Source: Thelonectria olida (taxonomy: Eukaryota; Ascomycota; Sordariomycetes; Hypocreales; Nectriaceae). From it: a stretch of 64,000 bases of DNA. Where the stretch lies: positions 310,001-374,000 of the forward strand of contig JAGPYM010000029.1 in NCBI GenBank assembly GCA_020736575.1, read 5' to 3'. Position numbers and translations under genes: made by a program. The notes below the pieces were generated by a model, which was not told the DNA's origin, ran no database searches, and saw only the letters and a list, made by a program, of their open reading frames with translations. Positions 22,934-32,522 of the stretch are shown here, piece after piece (the stretch's first letter is position 1; each line of letters begins with the position of its first letter).

Positions 22934-24106
22934 CTAGACCTTTTCTGCTTGGAATCCTCTCAAACTGATGTCTGTTGACGAAGTCAGGCATGCCCCTGCT
23001 TTCCTTGCTGCGTCCTCTGCCTCGTTGGCGAACCCAATCTTGGGCCCCAAGAGTAGAATGTCATGAGGGGATGCTTTGGACACAACTAGGTGAGCTCGCC
23101 AGCCAATTTCCTGATAGCGTTCCGTGAAGGCTTTAATGTCATCGCAAAGCACTTCGCGCTCTCCCGCATGAACGAACATGGGAATATCTCTACTCAATTT
23201 GAAAGGATGGTGCAAAGGGGACAAATAAGGACTCGATGGGTCGATTGCCCCAAAGCCAGAGATGGTCAAGGCACCCCATCGGCCGAATTCTTTGCTCAAG
23301 TAGTCTGTTTTATAGTTGGGCGACATCTTGATGTCCTGATGAAGAGCTCCGCTGACATCTACCCATGGAGACCATAGCGCCACGGCAGCAGGAAGAGGAA
23401 TGTTGTGTTCCTCTCCGTGATCACGAATATACCGCAGCAGTCCAAGAGCCATGTTCGCGCCAGCTGAGTCGCCCGACAAGATGATTTGAGCAGCTGGGAT
23501 ACGCTTGTCTCTGACAAGACAGAGATAGGCTGTGAGCGCATCTTGAAGCGGAGCTGGAAAACGTCCGTTTTTGCCGCTTGAGAGTCGGTACTGGGGTGTA
23601 CAGACATGTGTGGAGCCCATATGTCGGATCAAGGTCCGGGCAAGATATCCAGTGTCTTCGTCGCGACCATTTCCGATGACGAACCCGCCTCCGTGAAAGT
23701 GTAGAGCAACGGTCAAGTTTGATTTGATGGATTTCGCAGGCGGGGGCCGTGAAGGGGTCCAAGTCATAGCCAAGGATTTTGGTTGGATGTATGTATCGAC
23801 AAGTACACCTGTATACACTTCTGAGGGCTGTGGATGGATGATTTCGAGTCGATTGCGTTCGCGACCAGGACGAAGTGTCAATGTGTTGCCAGCTTTTGCC
23901 ATCGACCAGTAGAGTAAGACCAATCTGACCACCCGCATACGGGCAGCTTGATTCAGCGACCATTCTCTTGCTGGTCGAGTCCATGGCAAAATGTATAGTA
24001 GAACGTCGAGGAGGAAATGAGAGAGTAGCCATGGGGTACAAAGTAGGATGTAGATGAAGTTGAGAGGAGTTGTGAGAAGAGTAGTAATTTGCATTGTGTA
24101 TGTCAT
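22934..24106 (-). CDS. Alpha/beta hydrolase, hormone-sensitive-lipase type
   Basis: Single exon, 390 residues. An N-terminal membrane anchor (about 7-40: TLLTTPLNFIYILLCTPWLL) precedes the hydrolase fold. The oxyanion motif HGGG lies at 138-141, the nucleophile elbow GDSAG at 212-216 (Ser214). The acid is probably Asp322 in GEREVLCDD and the base His348 in SPHDILLL. All triad residues are present, so it should be an active esterase or lactonase on the membrane face. It lies between the Baeyer-Villiger enzyme and the SDR, all on the minus strand; hydrolysis of the ester or lactone made by the monooxygenase is the natural reading. Fungal clusters also contain such proteins as acetyl esterases. 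Confidence 0.88.
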   Translation of the reverse strand: MTYTMQITTLLTTPLNFIYILLCTPWLLSHFLLDVLLYILPWTRPAREWSLNQAARMRVVRLVLLYWSMAKAGNTLTLRPGRERNRLEIIHPQPSEVYTGVLVDTYIQPKSLAMTWTPSRPPPAKSIKSNLTVALHFHGGGFVIGNGRDEDTGYLARTLIRHMGSTHVCTPQYRLSSGKNGRFPAPLQDALTAYLCLVRDKRIPAAQIILSGDSAGANMALGLLRYIRDHGEEHNIPLPAAVALWSPWVDVSGALHQDIKMSPNYKTDYLSKEFGRWGALTISGFGAIDPSSPYLSPLHHPFKLSRDIPMFVHAGEREVLCDDIKAFTERYQEIGWRAHLVVSKASPHDILLLGPKIGFANEAEDAARKAGACLTSSTDISLRGFQAEKV

Positions 24107-24655
24107 AAGGCACTCTCGATCAGGAAAGGCTGTTGATGGATTCTTTAGAAGTATATGAAGATGTTGAGAGGATGAGGATAAATGTAGCGATTCGGTCGAG
24201 TAGCGGAGGAGCTGGGACGGTTCTATATCACATTATCTAGCCGGATACCTCGGCATGTAAGGGGATCGAGCACTTGAAAAGCGACTGGAGAAGCGGGGCA
24301 GGGACATTCTGATTGCGATTTAAGTGATCGGCTGCATTAGCTGATGAATATCTTGTTCGTTTTGGGGACAACAAATTACACCAGTTAAGCAGATTATTTC
24401 TATACCAGCTGTAAAGAACCATCTGGGGAGGTTTTTCTACGGCATTATTTTTTCTCAATAATACCATCTTATTTTGCGGTTCATTTTATTGATATTGCTC
24501 ATCACCTTGGACGAACAACGGACAATTATAGCTACAGATGTGTAGACTCGGCGAGTACACGTCGTCCATGAAAGTAGACGATGTTTATTTGGCATATAGT
24601 CTATTGCATTTACAAAGGGAAGCATAGCCCTATTCACCAGCCAGAATACTGTTAG
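24107..24655. promoter_or_regulatory. Intergenic between hydrolase and SDR
   Basis: Promoter of the hydrolase gene. CGG-containing words (GATTCGGTCGAG, AGCGGAGGAG, CTCGGCGAG) are scattered here. A minus-strand 76-codon frame (24237-24467) has no domain. Confidence 0.35.
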
Positions 24656-25735
24656 TTACTGAGCTGCTCCCCTTCCTATCGCATCACGCAGCAACTCTTG
24701 TATCCACGTCGGCCAACCTCTGATTCCCGAAATGCCCGACGCTGACCGGGGAATAATGAGCTGCCCTCCCCTTTTCCCCTGTACTTGACGCACAATCTCC
24801 GTAGCTATCTGATCGCTTGTAAGGAAACGAACGCCTGATCGTTGAAGACGATCAGAAAAGCCCGCAACGAGTGGTGTGTCCACAAAATTGGGATGAACCA
24901 CGGTTGTCAAGACATTTGGGGCCTTGTAGAAATGCTTGATTTCGCAAGACAATGACTCATGGAAAGACAAAGCGCCAGCTTTTGTGGCGGAATAATCTGC
25001 TCCCGTAGCCAGAGCGACGAAAGACGCAATGCTAGCCACGGTCACGACATGGCCTTTGTTCAGTTGAATCATGCGAGGCAGGAACTGTTGGGTTGTGAAC
25101 CACAAAGCCATGACATTGACGCCAAAGATTCTGCGCAGAAACTCCTCGGGCATCTTCAATATAGGCAGAGGCCGGGTGATGCCGGCGTTGTTGATGAGAA
25201 TAGACGGGTGCCCAAGTTCTCGGCGAACAGCGTCAGCAGCCGTGGCCACAGACTCAGCGGACGTTACGTCGCACTGATAGAACTTGATACGAGAATCCCC
25301 TTGCAGCTCTTTGGGAAGGTCTTGCAAGTCGAAAACAGCGACACGAATGTTGAGAGCCACGAGTTTCTTGACAACACTCTGGCCGATACCACTAGAGCCG
25401 CCAGTGACGACAGCAATTTCATCAGGCCAGCTCCAACCTTTGCTGGCCCTTAGACGCCAGGAGTTCGCCGCCATTGTATTCAACAATTGATTGACTTGGC
25501 GTAGAATGCCCAGACCCAAAAGGGCGCGCAAGACAGTTTTCGCAGTGGAAACATCCGGCGAGGATGCTTCTAAATGCCCTGGCAGCGCGTGTGCGACAGA
25601 AACAAGCACATTGTGGACTGTTTCTGGGCTGTATGTGACGAGCAGGAGGAGTGGTCCTGATAGGAGAGGCGAAAGGACTACTCTGCCCAGACGCGCGACA
25701 TGGTCGATGGCGGGAGAGTATAGAAGAGACGACAT
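24656..25735 (-). CDS. Membrane-anchored short-chain dehydrogenase (RDH-like)
   Basis: Single exon, 359 residues from the ATG at 25735. I prefer it to the far upstream ATG at 25897 because the added 54 residues do not look like part of the family. A hydrophobic N-terminal stretch (about 17-35, VVLSPLLSGPLLLLVTYSP) and a second helix near 65-80 anchor the protein. The Rossmann motif TGGSSGIG lies at 111-118, NNAG at 182-185, and the catalytic set is Ser235, Tyr248 and Lys252 (YSATK). An acidic residue after the second strand (FDLQDL) suggests NAD preference. The pattern is that of retinol-dehydrogenase-like SDR16C enzymes, which oxidise lipophilic alcohols to ketones or aldehydes, so it could make the ketone for the nearby Baeyer-Villiger enzyme. 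Confidence 0.87.
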   Translation of the reverse strand: MSSLLYSPAIDHVARLGRVVLSPLLSGPLLLLVTYSPETVHNVLVSVAHALPGHLEASSPDVSTAKTVLRALLGLGILRQVNQLLNTMAANSWRLRASKGWSWPDEIAVVTGGSSGIGQSVVKKLVALNIRVAVFDLQDLPKELQGDSRIKFYQCDVTSAESVATAADAVRRELGHPSILINNAGITRPLPILKMPEEFLRRIFGVNVMALWFTTQQFLPRMIQLNKGHVVTVASIASFVALATGADYSATKAGALSFHESLSCEIKHFYKAPNVLTTVVHPNFVDTPLVAGFSDRLQRSGVRFLTSDQIATEIVRQVQGKRGGQLIIPRSASGISGIRGWPTWIQELLRDAIGRGAAQ

Positions 25736-26423
25736 GGCTAGGATGGTTTGGATCAACGACAGAAGACGGATGACTAAATGAAGCAACCTATCGTAAATGG
25801 GAATCGTATAGGGGGGATTTAAATTTTGAGTGATAGGCCACCCTAATAGTTGGGCACGAATGCTGATATATGATCCATTACTACAGTCATATCCCATTCA
25901 TTCTCCTCATGCTGGGGCTCATGTTAATTCTTCGAAGAATGCTGCGAATAGTGAGAGACTGCTTGTATCATCTGCCTAGCTGCCAGCCTCGGTTCAATTG
26001 CGTGAACCAAAGTGCCTGAAAGACTACAGCACTTCGCAAGCTAGACCGTCCTGGGCAATGATGATGCTGATCGGTTGTTCATGCTGATACTGGGCGGGGA
26101 ACCCGTCTGGACCCAGCCCCTCCTCCATCTCATTCGACCGGGACTTGTCAGTTTGCTCATCGCTCCGGATCCGTTCCAGGGTCCGTTCGCAACCAACAAC
26201 GTTCCCCAGGTTTGAAGCTTTACCAGGGTTCCTTGACTAAACCTGTACAAACTGACGGCACGTGGACACCCTCGGTTCCAAGGCACAAGTCTTGGGGCCC
26301 TCTTCTGCTTCCCCGGATTTGCAGCTTCAATCGTCTGACATTTACGGATTATCGCCTGTTTGATTCGACCTCCCCTGGAACCACCTTCTTATCGCCTCAT
26401 TGATTGTGATCTCTGAGTCCATC
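25736..26423. promoter_or_regulatory. Shared promoter of divergent SDR and regulator genes
   Basis: Divergent arrangement: SDR on the minus strand, the Zn2Cys6 regulator on the plus strand, 688 bp apart. Several CGG/CCG-bearing words occur (CCTCGGTTCAAT near 25986, CTCCGGATCCG near 26163, CCTCGGTTCCAAGG near 26271); CCTCGGTT appears twice. Autoregulation by the zinc-cluster factor is plausible but unproven. Confidence 0.45.
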
Positions 26424-28357
26424 ATGGTTTTCCCAGGCCACTTCAGCACTGGTTGCCTGCGCTGCCGTCAGCGAAAGGTCAAGGTGAGTGATAATTGGTC
26501 TTTGCGACCGTGTGGGGTCAAGAAAGATGGTCAAACGATTCATCAAATTGCCAGTAATTGGCCAGTAACAAGGACAGGTGTTGATACTGTATTCAATCGA
26601 CAGTGTGACGAGAGAAAGCCCTCATGCCAGCGTTGCCACACGTACGGCATGGCGTGTCCTGGCTACACCGACCAGTTCCATTTCCGACACAGCCGAAAGT
26701 CGAATTTCGAAGCCTCCTCAAACTCGAGCATCATCTCCATCACGGTGCAGGCGCAGGGCTGCAAGCCGAGAGGACAACGAAGACGACGGAAGCCCGAGGG
26801 AAAAGTACAAGATGACCAGGACCACATCTGGTCGCACATCCTTTTCCGCCCCATTCAACCTTCATACGACGACGTTTCGCTATGCTACTTCGTCCGCCGA
26901 TTCGTATCGCCAGATGGAGGTGATGGATTCCCTGGCCATCTAAGCTTCCTCCCCAAAATATATGACCATGATAACCCTGGTGTCCTTGAAATAGCAACAT
27001 TGAGCGTAGCGCAGATGGCAGCTTATAACCAGTTTGGAGGCGACAAGTTCAGGGACCAGTCGTACAGAAACTATGGTCGTGCTCTCCAAATGATGCGAGA
27101 AACGATGAAGTCGGAAGAGAAAGTCACCGACGACAAAGTAGTGACGGCTATTTTGCTCCTCTGCACGTTGAAGGTAATGAATATCCCTTGTATCAACGAG
27201 CTGGCATCGAGACTAACAACCCATAACCATGAATCAGGATGTCAGCGGTGAAGGGACCGGCGACCCGAATGAGCATGCACCCGGTCTATTTTACCTCTTG
27301 GAGAAAAGAGGACCAGGCCAGATTGCGACGAGACGAGGAGCCGAGCTTTTCCTCCTAGCTCATCTCCGGCTGGTGAGTAATCCATGTAGGAGTTTGTCGT
27401 GACAGACAAATCACTCACCAATCTACACGATAGCAAATCTACTCGTTCCTACACGAAGACGATACATACAGCGATCCCGGGGCCATTGCCACAGTCCTCG
27501 GTCTATTCAATCCCCTTTTGCGGGCCATGTCCATGATGTCGACGACTTTGAGGTTACGCCATGCTTTACTGCAATACATGTCACTCAGTGACCTAGATAT
27601 CCAAGACGATGGAACGTGGCCGATATCTGAAGATGACTCAGCTCAAGAAGAAGGAGAGTCGATCATACAGGCATGCTTCCAAACACTCGATGATTTTGAG
27701 ACTTGGGATGCCGAGGCGGCTGAATACTGGCAAACTACCTTTGAGGGGCGCGCAGTGCCGACAACCTTGGGGGAAGTGGCCTTTGGATCGACACATTATG
27801 ATGCCGAAACAGCATGCACTATCATTCTGATCCGATCGGCACGTCTCATTCTCTTGTTGAGTATGTTGTTATACCATGGCAAGATGCAGCTCGCGGCCGA
27901 CGATGAATTTGGCATCCTTGGCGACAGAGCCGTTTGGGCAGAGTGTATTCCTGTCCTAGAACAAGACGTCAGCAAAACGATCGACGACATCTTGTCAATG
28001 GTGCCATATGCCCTCGGAGACATCAATGCGAACGGCTTACCGTCATCCATGGACCATGACGGGGCCGGTGCCATCATCATTGTTCATTCCATTAGGCTCG
28101 TCACGTATTGCGCATACACAACCGTGGAACAATTTGACAAATCAATGAGCATACTGAGAAGAATCAACGCCACCATTGGAATCAGGTCGGCAATTGGCTG
28201 GGGAGAAGAGATGTCTACATTGTCTACCTTGAAATGGGCAGAGGAACAGTCGTTTCTTCGCTCGATGTCGTTTACGGTTCCAAGCATTGAGATTCCCGTA
28301 ATTTCGCCACACACTGATGTGAGCCCTGTTGAGCTGGAGTTTGAATGTCAGGTTTGA
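26424..28357 (+). CDS. Zn2Cys6 transcription factor, likely local regulator
   Basis: join(26424..26483,26604..27173,27238..27372,27434..28357), 562 residues. The zinc cluster spans the first intron: Cys11-x2-Cys14-x6-Cys21-x6-Cys28-x2-Cys31-x6-Cys38 (GCLRCRQRKVK / CDERKPSCQRC). This intron position, after CRQRKVK, is common in fungal C6 genes. The middle homology region begins near VSLCYFVRRFVSP and has LEIATLSVAQMAAYN and GRALQMMRE. All three introns are GT-AG and in phase 0: GTGAGT...GACAG, GTAATG...ATCAG, GTGAGT...GATAG. The gene sits centrally among the tailoring enzymes and divergent from the SDR, which points to a pathway-specific activator responding to the substrate or product. The target motif is not known. 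Confidence 0.88.
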
Positions 28358-28505
28358 GTCAATTATGAGACATCATAGTTACATAGGAACTACAAATGTA
28401 ATTTTATCTGCAAGGGGGTGTTCTTGTTTTGAGAGTTGGTGTTGAGAGCAATTTCATCATTGTGCTATGATACTATCCGAGCTCCCAGCTAATCATCGCA
28501 TATTT

Positions 28506-29852
28506 TCATGCTCCCTTCTTTTCCTCGTTGAGTTGTTCTAGACTCTGTAACGCTCGTGTATCGCGCTCCCAAAGCAGCATGACGGCTGGAGCAATTGGAC
28601 CTCCAAACACCATCCAAAATGCAACTCTAGCCAGAGTGACCCCTAGACTGGATGACTTCTGGGCCGAATGCAACATATAACACGCCCAAATGACGAACGA
28701 AGCACATGCGCAATAGACGTCCCATCGCAAGAAAGATACAACAATCGTCCTTGCACTCATGACTGACACGGGAGGGTTCAGGAGAGCGCGAGTAGGCGGG
28801 TCAAATAGGGAAGTCGGAGCCAGAATTTCGGTTGCTGACATGGCGGGGAGAATGTCAGTATATGCAGAAGTGAAGACGGTGGCAAAAACAAGCAGGTGCA
28901 CTCCCATTGTCAGGTAAAGAATAAAGCTGTAAGCGCGGTTGGTAGCAGTCCTGTTTCTCTTGGCTTTGAAACGCGCTGCGTGATGAGCTTTGCTGCGTCT
29001 ATTTCCCCAGAATAAACGCAGCAGCGCATGAACTGCCGTCTGATACAGCGGGAATGGCTGCCAAAGAGCAATGCAAACGTAGTTGGCCTCTGGTGAAAGC
29101 ATGCCTAGCAGTGGAAGACTAAGAGCGACTGTTGGGAGCACAAACGCTATCATTGTTGATATCGGTAGCAGAGTGAGGTCGACTGGGTCAACGAGGAATG
29201 CGCTTGGCGGTGAGGCAACAGGGGATAGCAATATCTGGAGCGACAGATACATTGGCGCAATAATTGTTATCGTTACGAGTTGAAATATGATGCCAAATGA
29301 TCCAGTCCTGCCCTGTCTGTTAGAACCTGAAGACATCCATTTAAGAATGATCACCACTGAAACACACCACGTGAGGATGGTGCCTGCATTTGCCATCCGG
29401 AAACCCTCCAGTGTCATCAGGTACCAGGCACCGCCAAACTGGGCTGCCATGTACGTGAAAGCGAGAAAGGCTTCAACGTCCACATTCTCAACGTTTGGCT
29501 GGCTTTTCAAGCCTTGGGCGAAAAACTCCAGCAGAAGATCGATCAAAGAGTCAATCGTTGGTATGTGGGTATAGTGCGTTCGAACGGAGGCCGGAGAGTG
29601 CGACATGTCCAAGACGCATTCGCCCCTCGAGGAGGGCGAGTCGCTGGTACAGACCCTGAGAGCATTCAGCATCCCGTGGTGATAGGACGTGAACATGCTC
29701 GCATATCCCCCTAGCAATGCACATGATAGGATCAGCGCAACGGCTATTCTCGAGGGTGAGTGGCTCATTGTGCGGAAGGTGACAAGAATTACTGTTCCAA
29801 GTGTCTGTGAAATTTGAAGATTCCAAGCTATCTCTCGACTGAATACGCCCAT
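28506..29852 (-). CDS. Unrecognised polytopic membrane protein
   Basis: Single exon, 448 residues (an alternative ATG at 29768 would give 420). I count eight or nine hydrophobic helices, at about 34-52, 126-148, 155-172, 185-210, 226-252, 258-282, 305-335, 370-392 and 400-425. A lumenal loop follows the first helix, and a basic RRSKAHHAARFKAKRNR loop lies between helices 6 and 7. There are no transporter signatures, no UbiA-type NDxxD or DxxxD pair, and no clear catalytic motif. Similarly sized integral membrane proteins serve as terpene cyclases in some fungal meroterpenoid clusters, but I cannot show that relation here. It is divergent from the P450 gene and inside the oxidative locus, so a role in the same pathway, as enzyme or exporter, is likely. 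The C-terminus ends in a charged cytosolic tail (EQLNEEKKGA). Confidence 0.8.
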   Translation of the reverse strand: MGVFSREIAWNLQISQTLGTVILVTFRTMSHSPSRIAVALILSCALLGGYASMFTSYHHGMLNALRVCTSDSPSSRGECVLDMSHSPASVRTHYTHIPTIDSLIDLLLEFFAQGLKSQPNVENVDVEAFLAFTYMAAQFGGAWYLMTLEGFRMANAGTILTWCVSVVIILKWMSSGSNRQGRTGSFGIIFQLVTITIIAPMYLSLQILLSPVASPPSAFLVDPVDLTLLPISTMIAFVLPTVALSLPLLGMLSPEANYVCIALWQPFPLYQTAVHALLRLFWGNRRSKAHHAARFKAKRNRTATNRAYSFILYLTMGVHLLVFATVFTSAYTDILPAMSATEILAPTSLFDPPTRALLNPPVSVMSARTIVVSFLRWDVYCACASFVIWACYMLHSAQKSSSLGVTLARVAFWMVFGGPIAPAVMLLWERDTRALQSLEQLNEEKKGA

Positions 29853-30755
29853 TTGTCAAGAGATATCTAAATGACTACATGCTTTGGACCAACGGTAGAG
29901 CAGGGCAAACATTCGCCCAGCGGACAAAGCATTGTCCCGAGACAATGGGTAAATCATTCATAATTGAAACTATCCTTTTCAAGCCCTAGGTTGCGACATT
30001 GCGTGCTCGGAACTGACGAAGTCGAGAATGGAGGTTTAGAAAGAGTCGACAACAGAAACATGTGAAGACAATCTCAGACCGACGACATGTGAGCCACCCT
30101 AATTACATCGTCAAGGCAATCTCAGGCAACAGCCGACTGACGTATTGCCCAGGATGTCTCGATCTGCACTGTCAACGCCCTCAAATGGTCATGTTGACTT
30201 CAGGTATCTGGTCTGGCAGCTGGTCTCGCAGACTAGGCCCGATATGAGCACCCCTTGCGACCTGCCGCCATCGCCATTCCCAATTTGGATCACCGCGTGA
30301 CCATTCTTGGTCAAAATCTGTCAGTACCAACAAGTACCAAGAAGTACCGACAGACATGGAGGGGCATTTGATCAACTTGCCGAAATGCAATGCGTGTAGG
30401 ACACGTCGGTGAAAGATCCGTTAGGGTTGGCAGATCTCATGCCCGGAGTAGATGGGCCTCTTGCAAAGCATCCTGAAACTCTCCATCAGGATGCAGCAGA
30501 TTGGAACTGATTTTATCGCCAAGCAAGGTCGGTGATTACGTTACGAAGTGTTCGGTGCATCGCTGCCTAGTTCCTCGTTGGCCGTCGAAGAACAACGTTC
30601 AGAACGGAAATATTGCCATCTCTGTCATGGTTATTCAAATTGAGCATTCCTCCCGCCGAATCAGGTTTTCATTCATCCATCTGTTGAGGATCTCGCCTTC
30701 GAACTGTTGTCAACTCTGGAATATTGTATCTTCCTTATCACCGCCTCCTATCATC
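29853..30755. promoter_or_regulatory. Shared promoter of membrane protein and P450 genes
   Basis: A 903-bp divergent intergenic region. It contains two copies of CAATCTCAG(A/G)C (near 30068 and 30116), each followed within about 15 bases by a CCGAC word. It also holds the three-unit AGTACC array described separately. The open frame that runs into the P450 from 30501 has no good start before 30756. Confidence 0.5.
30318..30353. promoter_or_regulatory. Triple AGTACC tandem array inside an inverted repeat
   Basis: Three consecutive 10-bp units CAGTACCAAC, AAGTACCAAG and AAGTACCGAC. The array is bordered by CTGTC on the left and GACAG on the right, so the outer 10 bases are an imperfect inverted repeat (one mismatch). 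It lies 400-470 bp from both divergent start codons, a reasonable place for a regulator-binding site. No known factor is assigned. Confidence 0.45.
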
Positions 30756-32522
30756 ATGACTCTGGCATCCAACCTGTTCAGTTTCCTCGGCCTCACGGTC
30801 GCCGCCACAGCACAGTTTCTACTGGCTATCAAGCTGCTCCCAAGATACTACGAATCTAAGACGCACCTGGCTCTTGTGGGAGTGATTTTCTCTCTCAACT
30901 ATGCGATTGGTGTGCTCTATTGGGCGCTCCTATACCCAATTCTTTTCAGCCCTCTTCGTCATATTCCAGGGCCGAAGGTGAGATATTACCGCCTTTTATT
31001 TGCTCGTCGTCATGGTCAAAGACACTTGCTAATATTATTCAGTCTTTTCTAAGTGCAGCTCATCGATCACTCATTGTCAAGGACGGTCCCTCGGGGAACC
31101 TGTTTCTAGACCTCGCAAGCGAATACCCCCAACAAGAGCTCATTATGCTCAATTCCCTCGGCAATCAAGTGCTGGTTACGAACCCTCGATTGCTCGCCGA
31201 TGTGCTCGTCCACAAGTGTTATGACTTTACGAAACCAACCAAAATTAGCAACTTTTTGCGTCTAATTCTAGGAGATGGGCTCATCATTGTCGAGGGAGAC
31301 CAGCACAAATTTCTGCGCAAAAACACCATGCCCGCGTTCCACTTTCGACACATAAAGGAGTTGTATCCAATGATGTGGGATAAGGCTCGGACCTTGACCA
31401 AGACTCTAAAGCAGGAGATCACCGACACTCCTGCTGGACGTGAGCACTCGTCTGTAATTGAGATGAGCACCTGGGCAAGCAAGGTCACCATTGACATTAT
31501 TGGCATTGCTGGTTTGGGACGCAACTTTGGTGCTGTCGAGAAAGGGGGCGATCCGCTTCAAGAAACTTATGAAGAACTACTAGAGCCGGATCGAGAAAAG
31601 CTTGTCTTTGCTATGCTGTCTCTCGCCCTGGGTTTTTCGTTCGTGCGCTTCTTGCCATGGAGGATGAATGCTGTCTTCAAACGCTTGACGACATCTCTGA
31701 ACGACATCTGTCATCCAATGATCCAGGAAAAAAGAGACGCTATCCAAGAGAAGGGGGATGATCATTTCGACGTTTTGTCACTCCTAATCAAGTCCAACAA
31801 CTTTTCTGACGAAGCACTCAAGGATCAACTCTTGACTTTTCTGGCTGCAGGGTTCGTACCATCCGCACCAAGTAGTGGACAACTCTTTACTAACATCATG
31901 AAGACACGAAACTACAGCTTCTGCTCTCACCTGGGCGTGCTACTTGCTGGCCAAGTACCCTAAAGTACAGGCAAAGCTCCGGAATGAGGTGACTGAAGCT
32001 CTCCCCGAAAGCTACGAGAGTTCTCAGTCTACAGACCTGGCTGGCGTTCTGGAACAGCTGCCTCTGCTCAACGGAATCATGCATGAAACTCTGCGTCTCT
32101 ATCCTACGGTTCCAATGACCATGCGACAGGCCATCTGCGACACTCATGTTGGCAACCAATTTATCCCGAGAGGAACTGTTATGGTCCTTTCCATTTGGCT
32201 CATCAATCGATCTCCGGATATTTGGGGACCTACCGCCGGCCAGTTCTGCCCTGAACGCTGGGTGACGGATGATGGCAAGCCAAACCAGAACGGAGGCTCA
32301 AACAGTAACTACGATTTCTTAACGTTTCTGCATGGGCCGCGAAGCTGCATTGGCCAGGGGTTTGCAAAGGCGGAAATGCGCTGTTTACTGGCTGCAATGA
32401 TTACATCATTCTCGTGGGACTTGGCTATGGATGAGTCGAAGGTGATGCCTCGCGGAGTTATCACTATCAAGCCAGAGAATGGCATGTATCTTCGGTTGAA
32501 GCCACTGCCCGCTGGGAATTGA
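30756..32522 (+). CDS. Cytochrome P450 monooxygenase
   Basis: join(30756..30977,31043..31851,31904..32522), 549 residues. Two hydrophobic helices (about 10-32 and 41-66) anchor it in the ER, followed by the proline hinge IPGPK at the end of exon 1. Intron 2 (31852-31903, GTTCGT...TTTACTAACATCATGAAG) was placed because it rebuilds the I-helix oxygen-binding motif AGHETT (343-348) and TASALTW. The K-helix ExxR is ETLR (405-408), PERW follows, and the haem loop is FLHGPRSCIG (Cys492). All motifs match an active class II P450. It probably introduces the hydroxyl group later processed by the SDR and Baeyer-Villiger enzymes. Confidence 0.9.
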
